A stretch of DNA of 64,000 nt from UBA7960 sp964624065. Lineage in GTDB: Bacteria > Bacteroidota > Bacteroidia > Bacteroidales > UBA7960. The DNA lies in the NCBI GenBank assembly GCA_964624065.1, contig CAZUWF010000001.1, positions 151,149 through 215,148 of the forward strand, in the 5' to 3' direction. Below, one piece after another: positions 50,078-59,073 of this stretch. The first letter of the stretch is position 1, and each line of letters starts with the position of its first letter. The position numbers were made by a program, and so were the translations under genes. The notes beneath the pieces are model-generated. The model saw only the letters and a program-made list of their open reading frames with translations, searched no databases and had not been told where the DNA came from.

Positions 50078-52275
50078 CAAAATTGAAAAACGCTTCGTCG
50101 CATATTCAACTTTTTAAGGAAGGGGTAGTAAAAAGCTACTCCCAAATTTTCTTTTCGCAAAACAGGTTTCTTGGCCTGCTGGTGATGGCCGTGACTTTCA
50201 TAAACCCTTTTTTGGGTATTTGCGGCCTTTTGGCTATTGCATTGATTAACCTTTTTGCAATGATATTTGGTTTTGACAGAAATCAAGTTCGCGAGGGATA
50301 TTTTGGGTTCAACGCACTTTTGCTGGGACTAGTTTTTGCCTTCGAATACCAGTTCAATTTTGCCTTTGTCATTGTTTTCGTGTCGGCAATCTTGGTACTG
50401 CTATTCACCACGGCATTTTTTATTGAATTTTTATCAAAGTACAAGTTGCCATTTCTCACCTTACCCTTTTTGGTTACCTATTGGCTTTTTTATTTGGGCA
50501 TAAGCAATTTTTCGTTGGTTAACTTCCAAGACCAGTACATTTTTGTTGAGAACTTCAGGGCAACCGCCTCCCAATCTCCCATTTATTCTTTTACCTACTC
50601 GCTAAATGATTTGCCGCTACCAGTGCTTGCCAAAAGTTATTTCATGACCTTGGCGGCAACCTTTTTACAAAACTCCGTACTGGCTGGATTTGTTGTGGCA
50701 ATAGGTCTGCTGGTTTTTTCTCGTATAGCTTTTTCACTAACCGTGGTAGGCTTCGTCACGGCTTTTTTGTTTTTCAACCTGCTCGGGGTTGACACGATTT
50801 TCCTTACCGATTACCTTGTGGGAAGCAATTACATCTTTTTTTCCATTGCCATTGGCTGTTTTTTCGTGGTTCCAAACAAATGGACATACCTGGCCGTGGT
50901 TTTGCTTACTCCGGTTTTAATGGTATTTTACTTCAGCCTGTACAAAATTCTGATAATTTTCCAGCTCAAGAGCTTTACCCTTGCCTACAGTTTACTTACA
51001 ATTTTGTTCCTGGGGTTCTTGAATAGGAGCCGCTTCCACAAGTACATGCAGCAGGTGATTATTCAATACTATTCTCCCGAAAAAACCATTTACAAACACT
51101 TATCCAACAGCAAGCGGTTTGCACTATCTCACCTTGCCAAGCTCCAGTTGCCCGTTTGGGGCAAATGGAAAGTAAGCCAGGGTTACCAAGGAAAAATTAC
51201 CCACCTAGGTGAATGGTCCTCGGCACTCGACTTTGTTATTGTTGACAGCAAGGGCAGCACCCACAAGAACAGTGGAGCATTTCTTGAAGATTATTACTGC
51301 TACAACAAGCCGGTTGTAGCCCCTTACGGCGGGTATGTTTACGAGATCGTTAATACTGTTGAAGACAATCCGGCAGGAAGCGTTAACATAGAAAAGAATT
51401 GGGGCAACACAGTAGTGTTGAATCACAACAATGGTTTGTTCTCACAGATTTCGCACCTGAAAAGGGATAGCTTCAAGGTTAAGGTTGGCGATTTTGTCGA
51501 GAAGGGAGCTGTTTTGGCAAATTGCGGAAATTCAGGACGTTCGCCCGAGCCACACGTTCATTTTCAACTCCAGCTCTCGCCAAAAATCGGGTCGCGTACA
51601 ATCCCATATCCGATTGCCTACTTTCTGGAAGAATCGAGAGGCGACGAAATTCTTAAATCCTTTCACGTACCTGACGAAAACAGTGTGATCTCAAACGTGA
51701 CAGTTTCCGAAACCATAAGACAAGCATTGAACCTGTTGCCCGGGCACACATTGAAGCTCACCAACCAAAACCAACTCGGAGAATCGGTGGAGTGGAAAGT
51801 GCAAACCGATACGTACAACAGGACAATCCTTAATTGCGAAAAAACTAAATCGTACGCATGGTTCGCAAATGATGGGGTAATGTTCTACTTTTACGATTTC
51901 GAGGGCAGCCGAAAGTCGTTGCTATTCCAGTTTTACCTTGGCCTTTACCGCGTATTGCTTTCGACCAAAACGCCTCTGGAGGTGGTTGACTCATTTCCAC
52001 TTATGTACTTCAACAAGAGGCCTGTTCAGGTTGTCCAAGATTTGTTCGCACCATTCTACCTTTTCTCAAAGGCAGGTTATGCTTCCCATTGCACTTATTG
52101 TGACAATCCAAATTCAGCAAAAAAAATTATGGTTGGCTCCTCGGCCACCACATTTCTTTTCGAGAAAAAAATACAGGAAAGGTTTTTCGAGGTAAGTGTT
52201 TCCGAAGGCAAACTTGTTGCTTTTTCAATAGTTTCTTCATCACAAAGATTGAACTACGTATGCGAACTTTATTGA
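50065..52275 (+). CDS. Urea-transporter-like membrane domain fused to M23 peptidase
   Basis: A 736-residue fusion. Residues 30-320 hold about ten membrane helices resembling SLC14 urea transporters (NPFLGICGLLA, REGYFGFNALLLGL). Residues 365-505 are an M23/LytM-type zinc peptidase. Probable ligands are His380 and Asp389 (HLGEWSSALD) and His499 of EPHVHFQ (His497/His499), with His464 catalytic. The remaining 230 residues are unrecognised and include CTYCDNP. The M23 part presumably acts on cell-wall or peptide substrates outside the membrane, while the N-terminal domain passes a small polar solute. It overlaps both neighbouring genes. Confidence 0.85.
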   Translation: MLDLTKLKNASSHIQLFKEGVVKSYSQIFFSQNRFLGLLVMAVTFINPFLGICGLLAIALINLFAMIFGFDRNQVREGYFGFNALLLGLVFAFEYQFNFAFVIVFVSAILVLLFTTAFFIEFLSKYKLPFLTLPFLVTYWLFYLGISNFSLVNFQDQYIFVENFRATASQSPIYSFTYSLNDLPLPVLAKSYFMTLAATFLQNSVLAGFVVAIGLLVFSRIAFSLTVVGFVTAFLFFNLLGVDTIFLTDYLVGSNYIFFSIAIGCFFVVPNKWTYLAVVLLTPVLMVFYFSLYKILIIFQLKSFTLAYSLLTILFLGFLNRSRFHKYMQQVIIQYYSPEKTIYKHLSNSKRFALSHLAKLQLPVWGKWKVSQGYQGKITHLGEWSSALDFVIVDSKGSTHKNSGAFLEDYYCYNKPVVAPYGGYVYEIVNTVEDNPAGSVNIEKNWGNTVVLNHNNGLFSQISHLKRDSFKVKVGDFVEKGAVLANCGNSGRSPEPHVHFQLQLSPKIGSRTIPYPIAYFLEESRGDEILKSFHVPDENSVISNVTVSETIRQALNLLPGHTLKLTNQNQLGESVEWKVQTDTYNRTILNCEKTKSYAWFANDGVMFYFYDFEGSRKSLLFQFYLGLYRVLLSTKTPLEVVDSFPLMYFNKRPVQVVQDLFAPFYLFSKAGYASHCTYCDNPNSAKKIMVGSSATTFLFEKKIQERFFEVSVSEGKLVAFSIVSSSQRLNYVCELY

Positions 52276-53588
52276 CCATACTGCTACTTGTGACCCTGAA
52301 TATTGCTGCTGGCCAGGAGCCGCTTACCTATAGGAGTGCAGATAGCCTGACATACCATCAGTATGTTAACAAAAATTACGAGGAGTTAAGAAACACGGTA
52401 AGGGAGGCCTTGCGGCAAGACATTGATTTTTACTACCTGCGAATGCGAATGGGCATTTCTTATTACGAAGGTAAGGATTACGACTCGGCCATTCCTCAAT
52501 TTCGCAGGGCAGTGCAAATGAACCCCGCCGGCGAAACTGCCAAAGAGTATTACTATTTCTCATTGCTTTTTTCGGGTCGATACGAGGAAGCCGAAGATCT
52601 TGCTTCCAATTTTGAAGCAGACCTAAAAAAAAGCTTGGGCGTAAAAGAATCAAAAAATCCTTTTAGCGAGGTTTCAGTTGGAACAGGAGCAATCATCAAC
52701 CAAAACCTACAGGAAAACAGAGGCTTGATCACTGGGTCCGGCCAAGCGGTTGCTCTATCAACTTTTGATGGCAACACCTATTTCGGGAGTGCGATACTAA
52801 AAAGCAAGTTATCGCCTCGATTCTCGGTTTACAATGGGTTTACCTTTTTTCGCAGCAATGCTACCGGGGTTTTGAAGCACCCGGTTCAACCGGGTACTTT
52901 TTCGAGGGATTATTCCAATTCATTTTTTCAGTACAACATACAGTCCTCCTATTCATTTCCCTTTGGGTTGCGCATTGGAGCAGCGGCAGGTTATTACTAT
53001 GAGAAATCGCTTTTGTTGAGTTTCGATCCCGAAGCCAACAATGCCCAAAATTTAATCTTGAACCTACCGTACAATCACAGTGCACTCGCAGCCACTATCC
53101 TGATGGGTTTTAGGGTTGACCGTTTTGAATTTTTAGCTGGCGGGTCGGTGGCAAACTTGCTTAAAAAGGTGCAGAAGCAGGCAGAGGTCGGAATGATTGT
53201 TTATCCTTTTGGCAACCAGTTGTTTTTCTCCATAAGCAGGTTGGCCTACCTTTACAATTCTGGCAATCAAAGCGTTATTCTGGCTCAAAAATTTGGAGGA
53301 AAGATTAGCAAGAACGTTTGGGCCGATGTTGAAGTAGAATCAGGGAACATGCACGGATACCTCAAGTCTGCCGGTTTCGTTGCTTTCAACACTTCCGATC
53401 CGGTGTTTTTTAATTTTGGGGTCAGCCTCCAGGTTTTTTTTGGAAATCTATCACTTATGCCCTTTTTTGGTCTGCAGCAAAGAAATGGAGAAATTTTCGA
53501 GGCCGCCAATTCAGGTCAGCAGGGTGTGCTTTCCGAAGTTAAATACTGGAATAAATTGTTAAACCTTTCGGCGCGATACCATTTTTAA
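52260..53588 (+). CDS. TPR plus outer-membrane beta-barrel protein
   Basis: A 442-residue protein with a signal peptide (about residues 1-18, ending in AAG). Residues 25-125 form TPR-like helices (YYLRMRMGISYYEGKDYDSAIPQ). Residues 135-442 have the alternating aromatic pattern of a beta-barrel and end in ARYHF, the C-terminal phenylalanine typical of outer-membrane proteins. It may form the outer-membrane channel of the operon, with the TPR helices facing the periplasm. It overlaps the transporter gene by 16 bases. The barrel family is not recognised. Confidence 0.7.
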   Translation: MRTLLTILLLVTLNIAAGQEPLTYRSADSLTYHQYVNKNYEELRNTVREALRQDIDFYYLRMRMGISYYEGKDYDSAIPQFRRAVQMNPAGETAKEYYYFSLLFSGRYEEAEDLASNFEADLKKSLGVKESKNPFSEVSVGTGAIINQNLQENRGLITGSGQAVALSTFDGNTYFGSAILKSKLSPRFSVYNGFTFFRSNATGVLKHPVQPGTFSRDYSNSFFQYNIQSSYSFPFGLRIGAAAGYYYEKSLLLSFDPEANNAQNLILNLPYNHSALAATILMGFRVDRFEFLAGGSVANLLKKVQKQAEVGMIVYPFGNQLFFSISRLAYLYNSGNQSVILAQKFGGKISKNVWADVEVESGNMHGYLKSAGFVAFNTSDPVFFNFGVSLQVFFGNLSLMPFFGLQQRNGEIFEAANSGQQGVLSEVKYWNKLLNLSARYHF

Positions 53589-53611
53589 TTAATTTGAAGC
53601 CAAATTGAATT

Positions 53612-54325
53612 ATGAATAAAATGCTTGAAAATAAGCTCCATCCAATATTTAGACGCCAAAATTTATTATTGGCTTTTTCAAAACAAATCATCCCTAAAAA
53701 TTTACTGCACTCAAATGTGATGGTGGTTTGCCTTCTTATTTTTATTCTGGTTCCGGGTGAAAGTAAGGCCCAAAATCAACAACAATTGCGCGATGCATTT
53801 TCTGCCAGCATTACCCAAGAAAACAACCAGAGGTACGGCGATGCGGTAAGATCATTGATGGGTGTTTATTCTGCCCGCTCGTACGAGATCAACCTACGTT
53901 TGGGCTGGCTGCATTATCTTAACCGAAACCACTCTGAATCAATAACCTATTACAAGAGAAGCATAGAAATTATGCCTGTGGCTGCAGAGCCTTTGTGGGG
54001 GATAATCAACCCGTACTCTGCCGTCGAAGATTGGGTTAACGTTGAAAGGACCTACAAGTCAATTATCAGGTTCGACCCGAAAAACTCAAAGGCACACTAT
54101 TACTTGGGTATGATTTATTACAACCGAAAGAATTATACGCAGGCCAAAAAGTATTTTGATGTGGTTTTGAATTTGTACCCATTTGATTATGGGGCAATGC
54201 TAATGAGCGGCTGGACAAACCTCTTCCTGGGAAATTTTGCTGACGCAAGAGTTTTGTTCACCAAGGTTTTGCTCAACAGCCCTGGCGATAAATCAGCCCT
54301 TGATGGATTGAGTTTAATCAAGTAA
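53612..54325 (+). CDS. Exported TPR protein
   Basis: A 237-residue protein. A hydrophobic segment at residues 37-49 (MVVCLLIFILVPG) followed by ESKAQNQ is a signal peptide. The normal start may therefore be Met37 (53720), but ATG 53612 lies only 23 bases after the previous gene. After the signal come TPR helices (LRLGWLHYLNRNHSESI, KAHYYLGMIYYNRKNYTQAKKYF) up to the end. It is the last gene of the RRE operon and probably periplasmic, perhaps a scaffold for the outer-membrane TPR-barrel protein. No enzyme motif is seen. Confidence 0.75.
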   Translation: MNKMLENKLHPIFRRQNLLLAFSKQIIPKNLLHSNVMVVCLLIFILVPGESKAQNQQQLRDAFSASITQENNQRYGDAVRSLMGVYSARSYEINLRLGWLHYLNRNHSESITYYKRSIEIMPVAAEPLWGIINPYSAVEDWVNVERTYKSIIRFDPKNSKAHYYLGMIYYNRKNYTQAKKYFDVVLNLYPFDYGAMLMSGWTNLFLGNFADARVLFTKVLLNSPGDKSALDGLSLIK

Positions 54326-54438
54326 TTTTGAATCGCCAAGAGTTTGGCAAATCCTTTTACCAATTTTTTTTTGACCATTTATTTCAGATTTCATCGGTAT
54401 TGTTTACGAACATCCTGGCTGCAATCTTGTTTATTGAA

Positions 54439-54446
54439 TAATTTTG
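54439..54446 (+). promoter_or_regulatory. -7 box of folD
   Basis: TAATTTTG is an exact -7 box, 12 bases before the ATG at 54459, so the leader is very short. The TTG at 54444 lies inside the box and is not a start. Confidence 0.5.
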
Positions 54447-54458
54447 ACAAAAACCTTT

Positions 54459-55340
54459 ATGCAAATAATTGACGGAAAACTGATAGCGCAGGCAATTAAA
54501 GACGAAATTGCAGCCGAAGTGGCAAGGATAAAAGACTACGGTGGCAAAATCCCACACCTTGCTGCCATTTTGGTAGGCGAGGATCCAGCCAGCAAGACCT
54601 ACGTAAGCAGCAAGGGCAAGGCATGCCACGAAGTTGGCATTGATTCATCCACATACAAACTGCCATGGGATGTTTCGGAAGAGGAACTCCTCAAAACAGT
54701 AAAGTTCATTAACGATGATCCCGACATTGACGGGCTTATAGTTCAGCTTCCGCTGCCAAAACACATTAACACCGACAAGGTAATTGAAGCCATTAAGCCC
54801 GAAAAAGACGTGGACGGGTTCCATCCGGTTAACGTGGGGCGTATGACCATTGGACTTCCGTCATACATTTCGGCAACTCCCAACGGTGTTTTGGAATTGC
54901 TAAACAGAAGTGGCATAAAAACTGCCGGAAAGAATTGCGTGGTGCTGGGTCGCAGCAACATAGTGGGCAAGCCCATGGGTATACTTATGATGCGCCCGTC
55001 CGAACCGGGCAATGCCACCGTAACCGTTTGCCACAGCCGCACCCAAAATCTAAGGCAAATCACCGCTGCAGCAGATATTTTGATAGTGGCAATTGGCAAG
55101 CCTGAGTTCGTAACCGCCGATATGGTAAAAGAGGGAGCCGTGGTAATTGACGTAGGTATTCACAGGGTAGAAACTGACCAAACCAAGTCGGGTTTCAGGC
55201 TTGTTGGCGATGTCAAGTACGATGAGGTTTTCGAAAAGGCCTCGCGCATCACCCCAGTACCAGGCGGGGTTGGCCCAATGACAATAGTATCCCTGTTGAG
55301 CAACACTTTAAAAGCCGCCAAAAAGGAAATCTACGGGTAA
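54459..55340 (+). CDS. folD: Methylene-THF dehydrogenase/cyclohydrolase
   Basis: A 293-residue bifunctional cytoplasmic enzyme that interconverts 5,10-methylene-THF and 10-formyl-THF with NADP. The motifs SKTYVSSKGKACHEVGI (Lys catalytic, quoted as its core YVSSKGKAC), VQLPLPKHI and the NADP loop VVLGRSNIVGKPM are all present. The C-terminal TPVPGGVGPMT closes the site. Length is typical. Its stop overlaps the queE ATG by one base. It serves purine, thymidylate and formyl-Met synthesis. Confidence 0.96.
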   Translation: MQIIDGKLIAQAIKDEIAAEVARIKDYGGKIPHLAAILVGEDPASKTYVSSKGKACHEVGIDSSTYKLPWDVSEEELLKTVKFINDDPDIDGLIVQLPLPKHINTDKVIEAIKPEKDVDGFHPVNVGRMTIGLPSYISATPNGVLELLNRSGIKTAGKNCVVLGRSNIVGKPMGILMMRPSEPGNATVTVCHSRTQNLRQITAAADILIVAIGKPEFVTADMVKEGAVVIDVGIHRVETDQTKSGFRLVGDVKYDEVFEKASRITPVPGGVGPMTIVSLLSNTLKAAKKEIYG

Positions 55341-55996
55341 TGAAAACCGGCAAACCACAAAACCTTGACCCACACCAAGAGAAATTGCTCGAGGAGGGTC
55401 TTTTGCTTCCGGTAATGGAGATGTTTTACTCGCTGCAAGGCGAGGGATTTCACACCGGTAGTGCCGCCGCTTTTTTACGCGTGGGCGGTTGTGATGTTGG
55501 CTGCTATTGGTGCGACATCAAGGAATCATGGGATGCAACCATACACCCTCTGACAACCCTCGAAGATATTTCAAAAACCATTGAAGGGTTCAAGGCAACC
55601 ACGGTGGTAATAACCGGAGGGGAGCCACTGATGTACAACCTCGATCCGCTTTGCATACAACTCAAGAAAATGGGCCTGCAAGTTCACCTCGAAACATCAG
55701 GTGCCTACCCTCTTTCGGGAATGTTCGACTGGATATGCCTCTCGCCCAAAGCTGACTTCCATCCATTGCCAGAGTTGGTGCAAATGGCAGATGAGATAAA
55801 GGTGGTTATTGCGCAAGAAGAAGATTTGACCTGGGCCGAGGCGAACAGCAAACTAGTAAAAAACAAGTGCGTGCTATACCTTCAACCCGAGTGGAGCAAA
55901 TATGCCAACATAACACCAAAAATTGTTGAATATGTGAAGCAAAACACAAAGTGGCACGTATCACTCCAAGCACACAAATTTATGCGGATACCTTAA
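55340..55996 (+). CDS. queE: 7-Carboxy-7-deazaguanine synthase
   Basis: A 218-residue radical-SAM enzyme of queuosine and 7-deazaguanine synthesis that turns CPH4 into CDG. The cluster-binding CxxxCxxC sits in GGCDVGCYWCDIKESWD. The first residues PVMEMFYSLQGEGFHTGS are typical of QueE, and the SAM-binding VITGGEPLM follows. Downstream parts (LSPKAD, HLETSGAYPL) match Bacteroidota QueE. It is coupled to folD. No other queuosine genes are nearby. Confidence 0.94.
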   Translation: MKTGKPQNLDPHQEKLLEEGLLLPVMEMFYSLQGEGFHTGSAAAFLRVGGCDVGCYWCDIKESWDATIHPLTTLEDISKTIEGFKATTVVITGGEPLMYNLDPLCIQLKKMGLQVHLETSGAYPLSGMFDWICLSPKADFHPLPELVQMADEIKVVIAQEEDLTWAEANSKLVKNKCVLYLQPEWSKYANITPKIVEYVKQNTKWHVSLQAHKFMRIP

Positions 55997-56219
55997 ACCT
56001 GGCGAATGGTGAACTGTAAAGAGCTAATAATTAGTGGAAACTCTTTGTGTTCCGGGCTTGGCTCGACACATTTGTGTAAGCTCCTTGTTAATAATCGATT
56101 AGGGTGGTGAACCAAAGGTAAATTGATTGTCAACTGTCAATTTACTGCCTCCGGCTACTAATTTACAATTAACCATTTTTTCCAGACTTTTTCCTTAAAT
56201 TTGACGTTAGGAATCCTAT

Positions 56220-58172
56220 ATGTCAACGTCAAGAAATATACTGTTCGTTTCGCTGCTGCTTTCCGTATTGGCTTTTTCTGCCAAGTGTAATACCGGTCTT
56301 CAAATTGAGCCTTCCAGGGCAGCAAGGAGGCATTTCGAAAACGCCCTCAAGGCAAGGAATCTTCTCGACTACCACACCGCAATACATCAGCTTGAAAGGG
56401 CTATTGAGCGTTCGCCAAATTATTACGATGCCCATCTGCTCAAGGCCACAATTCACTCCGAATCAAAACAATTCGGACAAAGCATTGTACATTATGAAAA
56501 GGCGATCGGGATAGACCCAATAGGTCGGCCTGAAACCCATTTTTTTCTTGCCGAAGCATACCATAAAACAGGCAAATACCTTTTGGCAAAGAAACAATTC
56601 CAGCGATTCTTGGACTATGAGACTGGCGGCCCAAATCTACGAAAAAAGGCTGAAAGGGGAGTTGAATTGTGCCAGTTTGCCATAGAAGCATTGCAAAATC
56701 CCGTACAATATGAGCCGCTAAATATGGGTGAAAAAATAAACACAATGTTTTCTGAGTACAGTCCGGCATTAACAGCCGACGAGCAATCCATAGTTTTTAC
56801 CCGTAAGGTGCCCCTCATTGGCTCCCGGGGTGAAATATCAGGCAAGTATCAGGAAGATTTTCTCGCCAGTAAACAAGTTGATGGAATTTGGTGCCAAGCC
56901 TCACCTTTGGGCTCTCCCATCAACACGTTTGGAAACGAGGGGGCACAGGCCTTGCTTCCCGATGGCCGCTCTATGTTTTTTACCGCCTGCAACAGACCAG
57001 ATGGAATAGGTAGTTGCGACCTTTACTTTTCAAGTCTGATAGGAGGCCGTTGGTCGCCACCAATTAATTTGGGTGCCCCTGTAAACTCACCCGCTTGGGA
57101 TTCGCACCCGTCAGTCTCTTCCGACGGGAAAACCCTGTATTTCTCAAGTGCAAGGATTGGCTCCTCTGGCCCTAAAGACCTTTGGATGAGCACACTGGAC
57201 CAAAGCGAACAGTTTTGGATCGAACCTATTAACCTAGGCCCCCTAATCAATACCCCCGGCAATGAAATGTCCCCTTTTATACATCACGACAATCAAACAC
57301 TATATTTTGCATCCGATGGTCATCAAAGTATGGGAGGACTGGATCTATACGTAAGTCGCCGCGATTCGTCAGGCAATTGGTCCACTCCCCAAAACTTGGG
57401 CTATCCCATTAATACCCACGCCGATGAGTTTGGATTAATTGTGGGGGCAAGTGGTATTAATGCTTACTTTGCTTCGGATATGGCAGGCGCCTTTGGAGGT
57501 CATGACGTGTACCATTTCGAGCTGCCCATTAATGCCAGGCCAAATCCTGTTAACTATATGAGAGGTATTGTTTTTGACGCAAAAACCAACGAAAGATTGC
57601 AGGCAACTTTCTTGCTCCTTGACATTGAATCAGGCAACGAAATAATGCGATCCTCGTCAGACAAACTTTCAGGCGAGTTTTTGGTGGCAATGCCAACCGA
57701 CAGGGAGCTCGCATTAAACGTCTCTAAAGACGGGTACCTTTTCTTTTCTGAACACTTCGATAACACCGAGATTAGCACAAGCCCAGAGCCTTACATTCGA
57801 GATATTCCACTAATACCAATCCAGCAAGGTCAGGTTACGGTATTGAAAAACGTATTTTTCGACACCGACAGCTTCGCGCTCAGGCCAGAATCTGAATCCG
57901 AACTGTTAAAATTGATTGAGTTTTTGGTGCAAAATCCCACAATAACTATTGAAATAGGCGGGCATACCGACAACGTGGGAAGCCTAGAGCACAATGTAGA
58001 ACTTTCAAGGGGACGAGCAGCCTCCGTTGTCAACTTTCTGACCCAAAAAGGGGTTGAGCCTCATAGGCTTTTAGCTCAAGGATATGCCTTTAGCATTCCC
58101 ATTGCAAGCAACGAAACCATTGAAGGAAAGGCAAAGAATAGAAGAACCGAGATCAAAATCACATCACAATAG
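56220..58172 (+). CDS. PorE-like OmpA-domain protein of the type IX system type
   Basis: A 650-residue exported protein with four parts. The N-terminal hydrophobic segment ends FSAKC; if lipidated the lipobox is poor. Residues 33-150 are TPR helices, about 175-440 a PD40 beta-propeller (AQALLPDGRSMFFTACN and repeated DGKTLYF-type strands), 445-525 a carboxypeptidase-regulatory-like domain, and 540-650 an OmpA peptidoglycan-binding domain (NVFFDTDSFALRPES...GHTDNVGS...RRTEI). This order is that of PorE, which ties the type IX secretion machine to peptidoglycan, but similar proteins have other roles. An exonuclease gene follows after 7 bases. Confidence 0.85.
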   Translation: MSTSRNILFVSLLLSVLAFSAKCNTGLQIEPSRAARRHFENALKARNLLDYHTAIHQLERAIERSPNYYDAHLLKATIHSESKQFGQSIVHYEKAIGIDPIGRPETHFFLAEAYHKTGKYLLAKKQFQRFLDYETGGPNLRKKAERGVELCQFAIEALQNPVQYEPLNMGEKINTMFSEYSPALTADEQSIVFTRKVPLIGSRGEISGKYQEDFLASKQVDGIWCQASPLGSPINTFGNEGAQALLPDGRSMFFTACNRPDGIGSCDLYFSSLIGGRWSPPINLGAPVNSPAWDSHPSVSSDGKTLYFSSARIGSSGPKDLWMSTLDQSEQFWIEPINLGPLINTPGNEMSPFIHHDNQTLYFASDGHQSMGGLDLYVSRRDSSGNWSTPQNLGYPINTHADEFGLIVGASGINAYFASDMAGAFGGHDVYHFELPINARPNPVNYMRGIVFDAKTNERLQATFLLLDIESGNEIMRSSSDKLSGEFLVAMPTDRELALNVSKDGYLFFSEHFDNTEISTSPEPYIRDIPLIPIQQGQVTVLKNVFFDTDSFALRPESESELLKLIEFLVQNPTITIEIGGHTDNVGSLEHNVELSRGRAASVVNFLTQKGVEPHRLLAQGYAFSIPIASNETIEGKAKNRRTEIKITSQ

Positions 58173-58179
58173 CAATACT

Positions 58180-58899
58180 ATGATTGACAAGGTTGACCTA
58201 TATAAAATTCTGTTCATCGACATTGAAACAGTACCCATAGCTCCCCATTTCGAAGATCTGCCGGAGCAATTTAAACCCCTATGGAGAAAAAAGGCTCAGC
58301 GGATTTCAAACCCCAACAATATGGAAGCCGACCAACTTTTCGACCGGGCGGGAATTTACGCCGAGTTCGGCAAGGTTGTATGCATATCGGCGGGATTTTT
58401 AAGAATTGAAGAAAAACAACTCACATTAAGGGTCAAGTCTTTTTACGGACACGACGAAAAGGAGATACTTACAGACTTCGCAACACTTTTGAAGGAGCAC
58501 TTCAACTCCGACAGCCACTTGCTCTGTGCCCACAATGGGAAGGAGTTCGATTTTCCGTATATTTCCAGGCGAATGGTTGTACACGGCATAACTTTACCCT
58601 TTTTGCTAAACAATTTCAGCAAGAAGCCCTGGGAGGTGAACCTGCTCGATACAATGGATATGTGGCGATTTGGAGATTACAAGAGCTATACATCGCTTGA
58701 GCTATTGGCTGCTGTCTTTGACATTCCAACACCAAAGGATGACATATCGGGCGCAGATATTCATAGGGTTTATTGGCAAGAAAATGACCTCGAACGGATT
58801 GCAACCTATTGCAGCAAGGATGTGGTAACAATTGTCCGCCTGTTTATGAAATACTGTGGTTTGGGTGTACTTGAGGAAGAGAGTGTACTGTATTTTTGA
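58180..58899 (+). CDS. Predicted 3'-5' exonuclease (DEDD, PolB-like)
   Basis: A 239-residue protein with the DEDD pattern: FIDIET (Asp, Glu, motif I), HNGKEFDFPY (motif II) and YCSKDVVT (motif III), the last of the DEDDy kind. It belongs to the PolB-associated exonuclease type (DNA_pol_B_exo2) and presumably removes 3' nucleotides from DNA or RNA. No signal is seen. ATG 58180 gives a normal N-terminus, whereas the longer frame overlaps the OmpA gene. It is likely co-transcribed with that gene. The substrate is unknown. Confidence 0.8.
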   Translation: MIDKVDLYKILFIDIETVPIAPHFEDLPEQFKPLWRKKAQRISNPNNMEADQLFDRAGIYAEFGKVVCISAGFLRIEEKQLTLRVKSFYGHDEKEILTDFATLLKEHFNSDSHLLCAHNGKEFDFPYISRRMVVHGITLPFLLNNFSKKPWEVNLLDTMDMWRFGDYKSYTSLELLAAVFDIPTPKDDISGADIHRVYWQENDLERIATYCSKDVVTIVRLFMKYCGLGVLEEESVLYF

Positions 58900-58954
58900 A
58901 AAGAAAGCCTGCCTTTATGTCCCCGGTCATTTACCAAGTCTGAATTTTCAAAGA

Positions 58955-58969
58955 CTGGCCATAGGCCAG
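58955..58969. repeat. 6-bp hairpin between convergent genes
   Basis: CTGGCC, the loop ATA, then GGCCAG. It lies between the exonuclease stop and the histidine kinase stop. There is no T-tract, so at most it is a weak terminator. Confidence 0.35.
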
Positions 58970-59073
58970 AAGGCCAAGGGAGAAGGAAGGGGGCTGTAAA
59001 ATTGAATAAAAAAGTGTCTTGAGTTTAGTCCCACAGCGAACCAAAAAACCACCATTGACTCTCAATACCCCGA

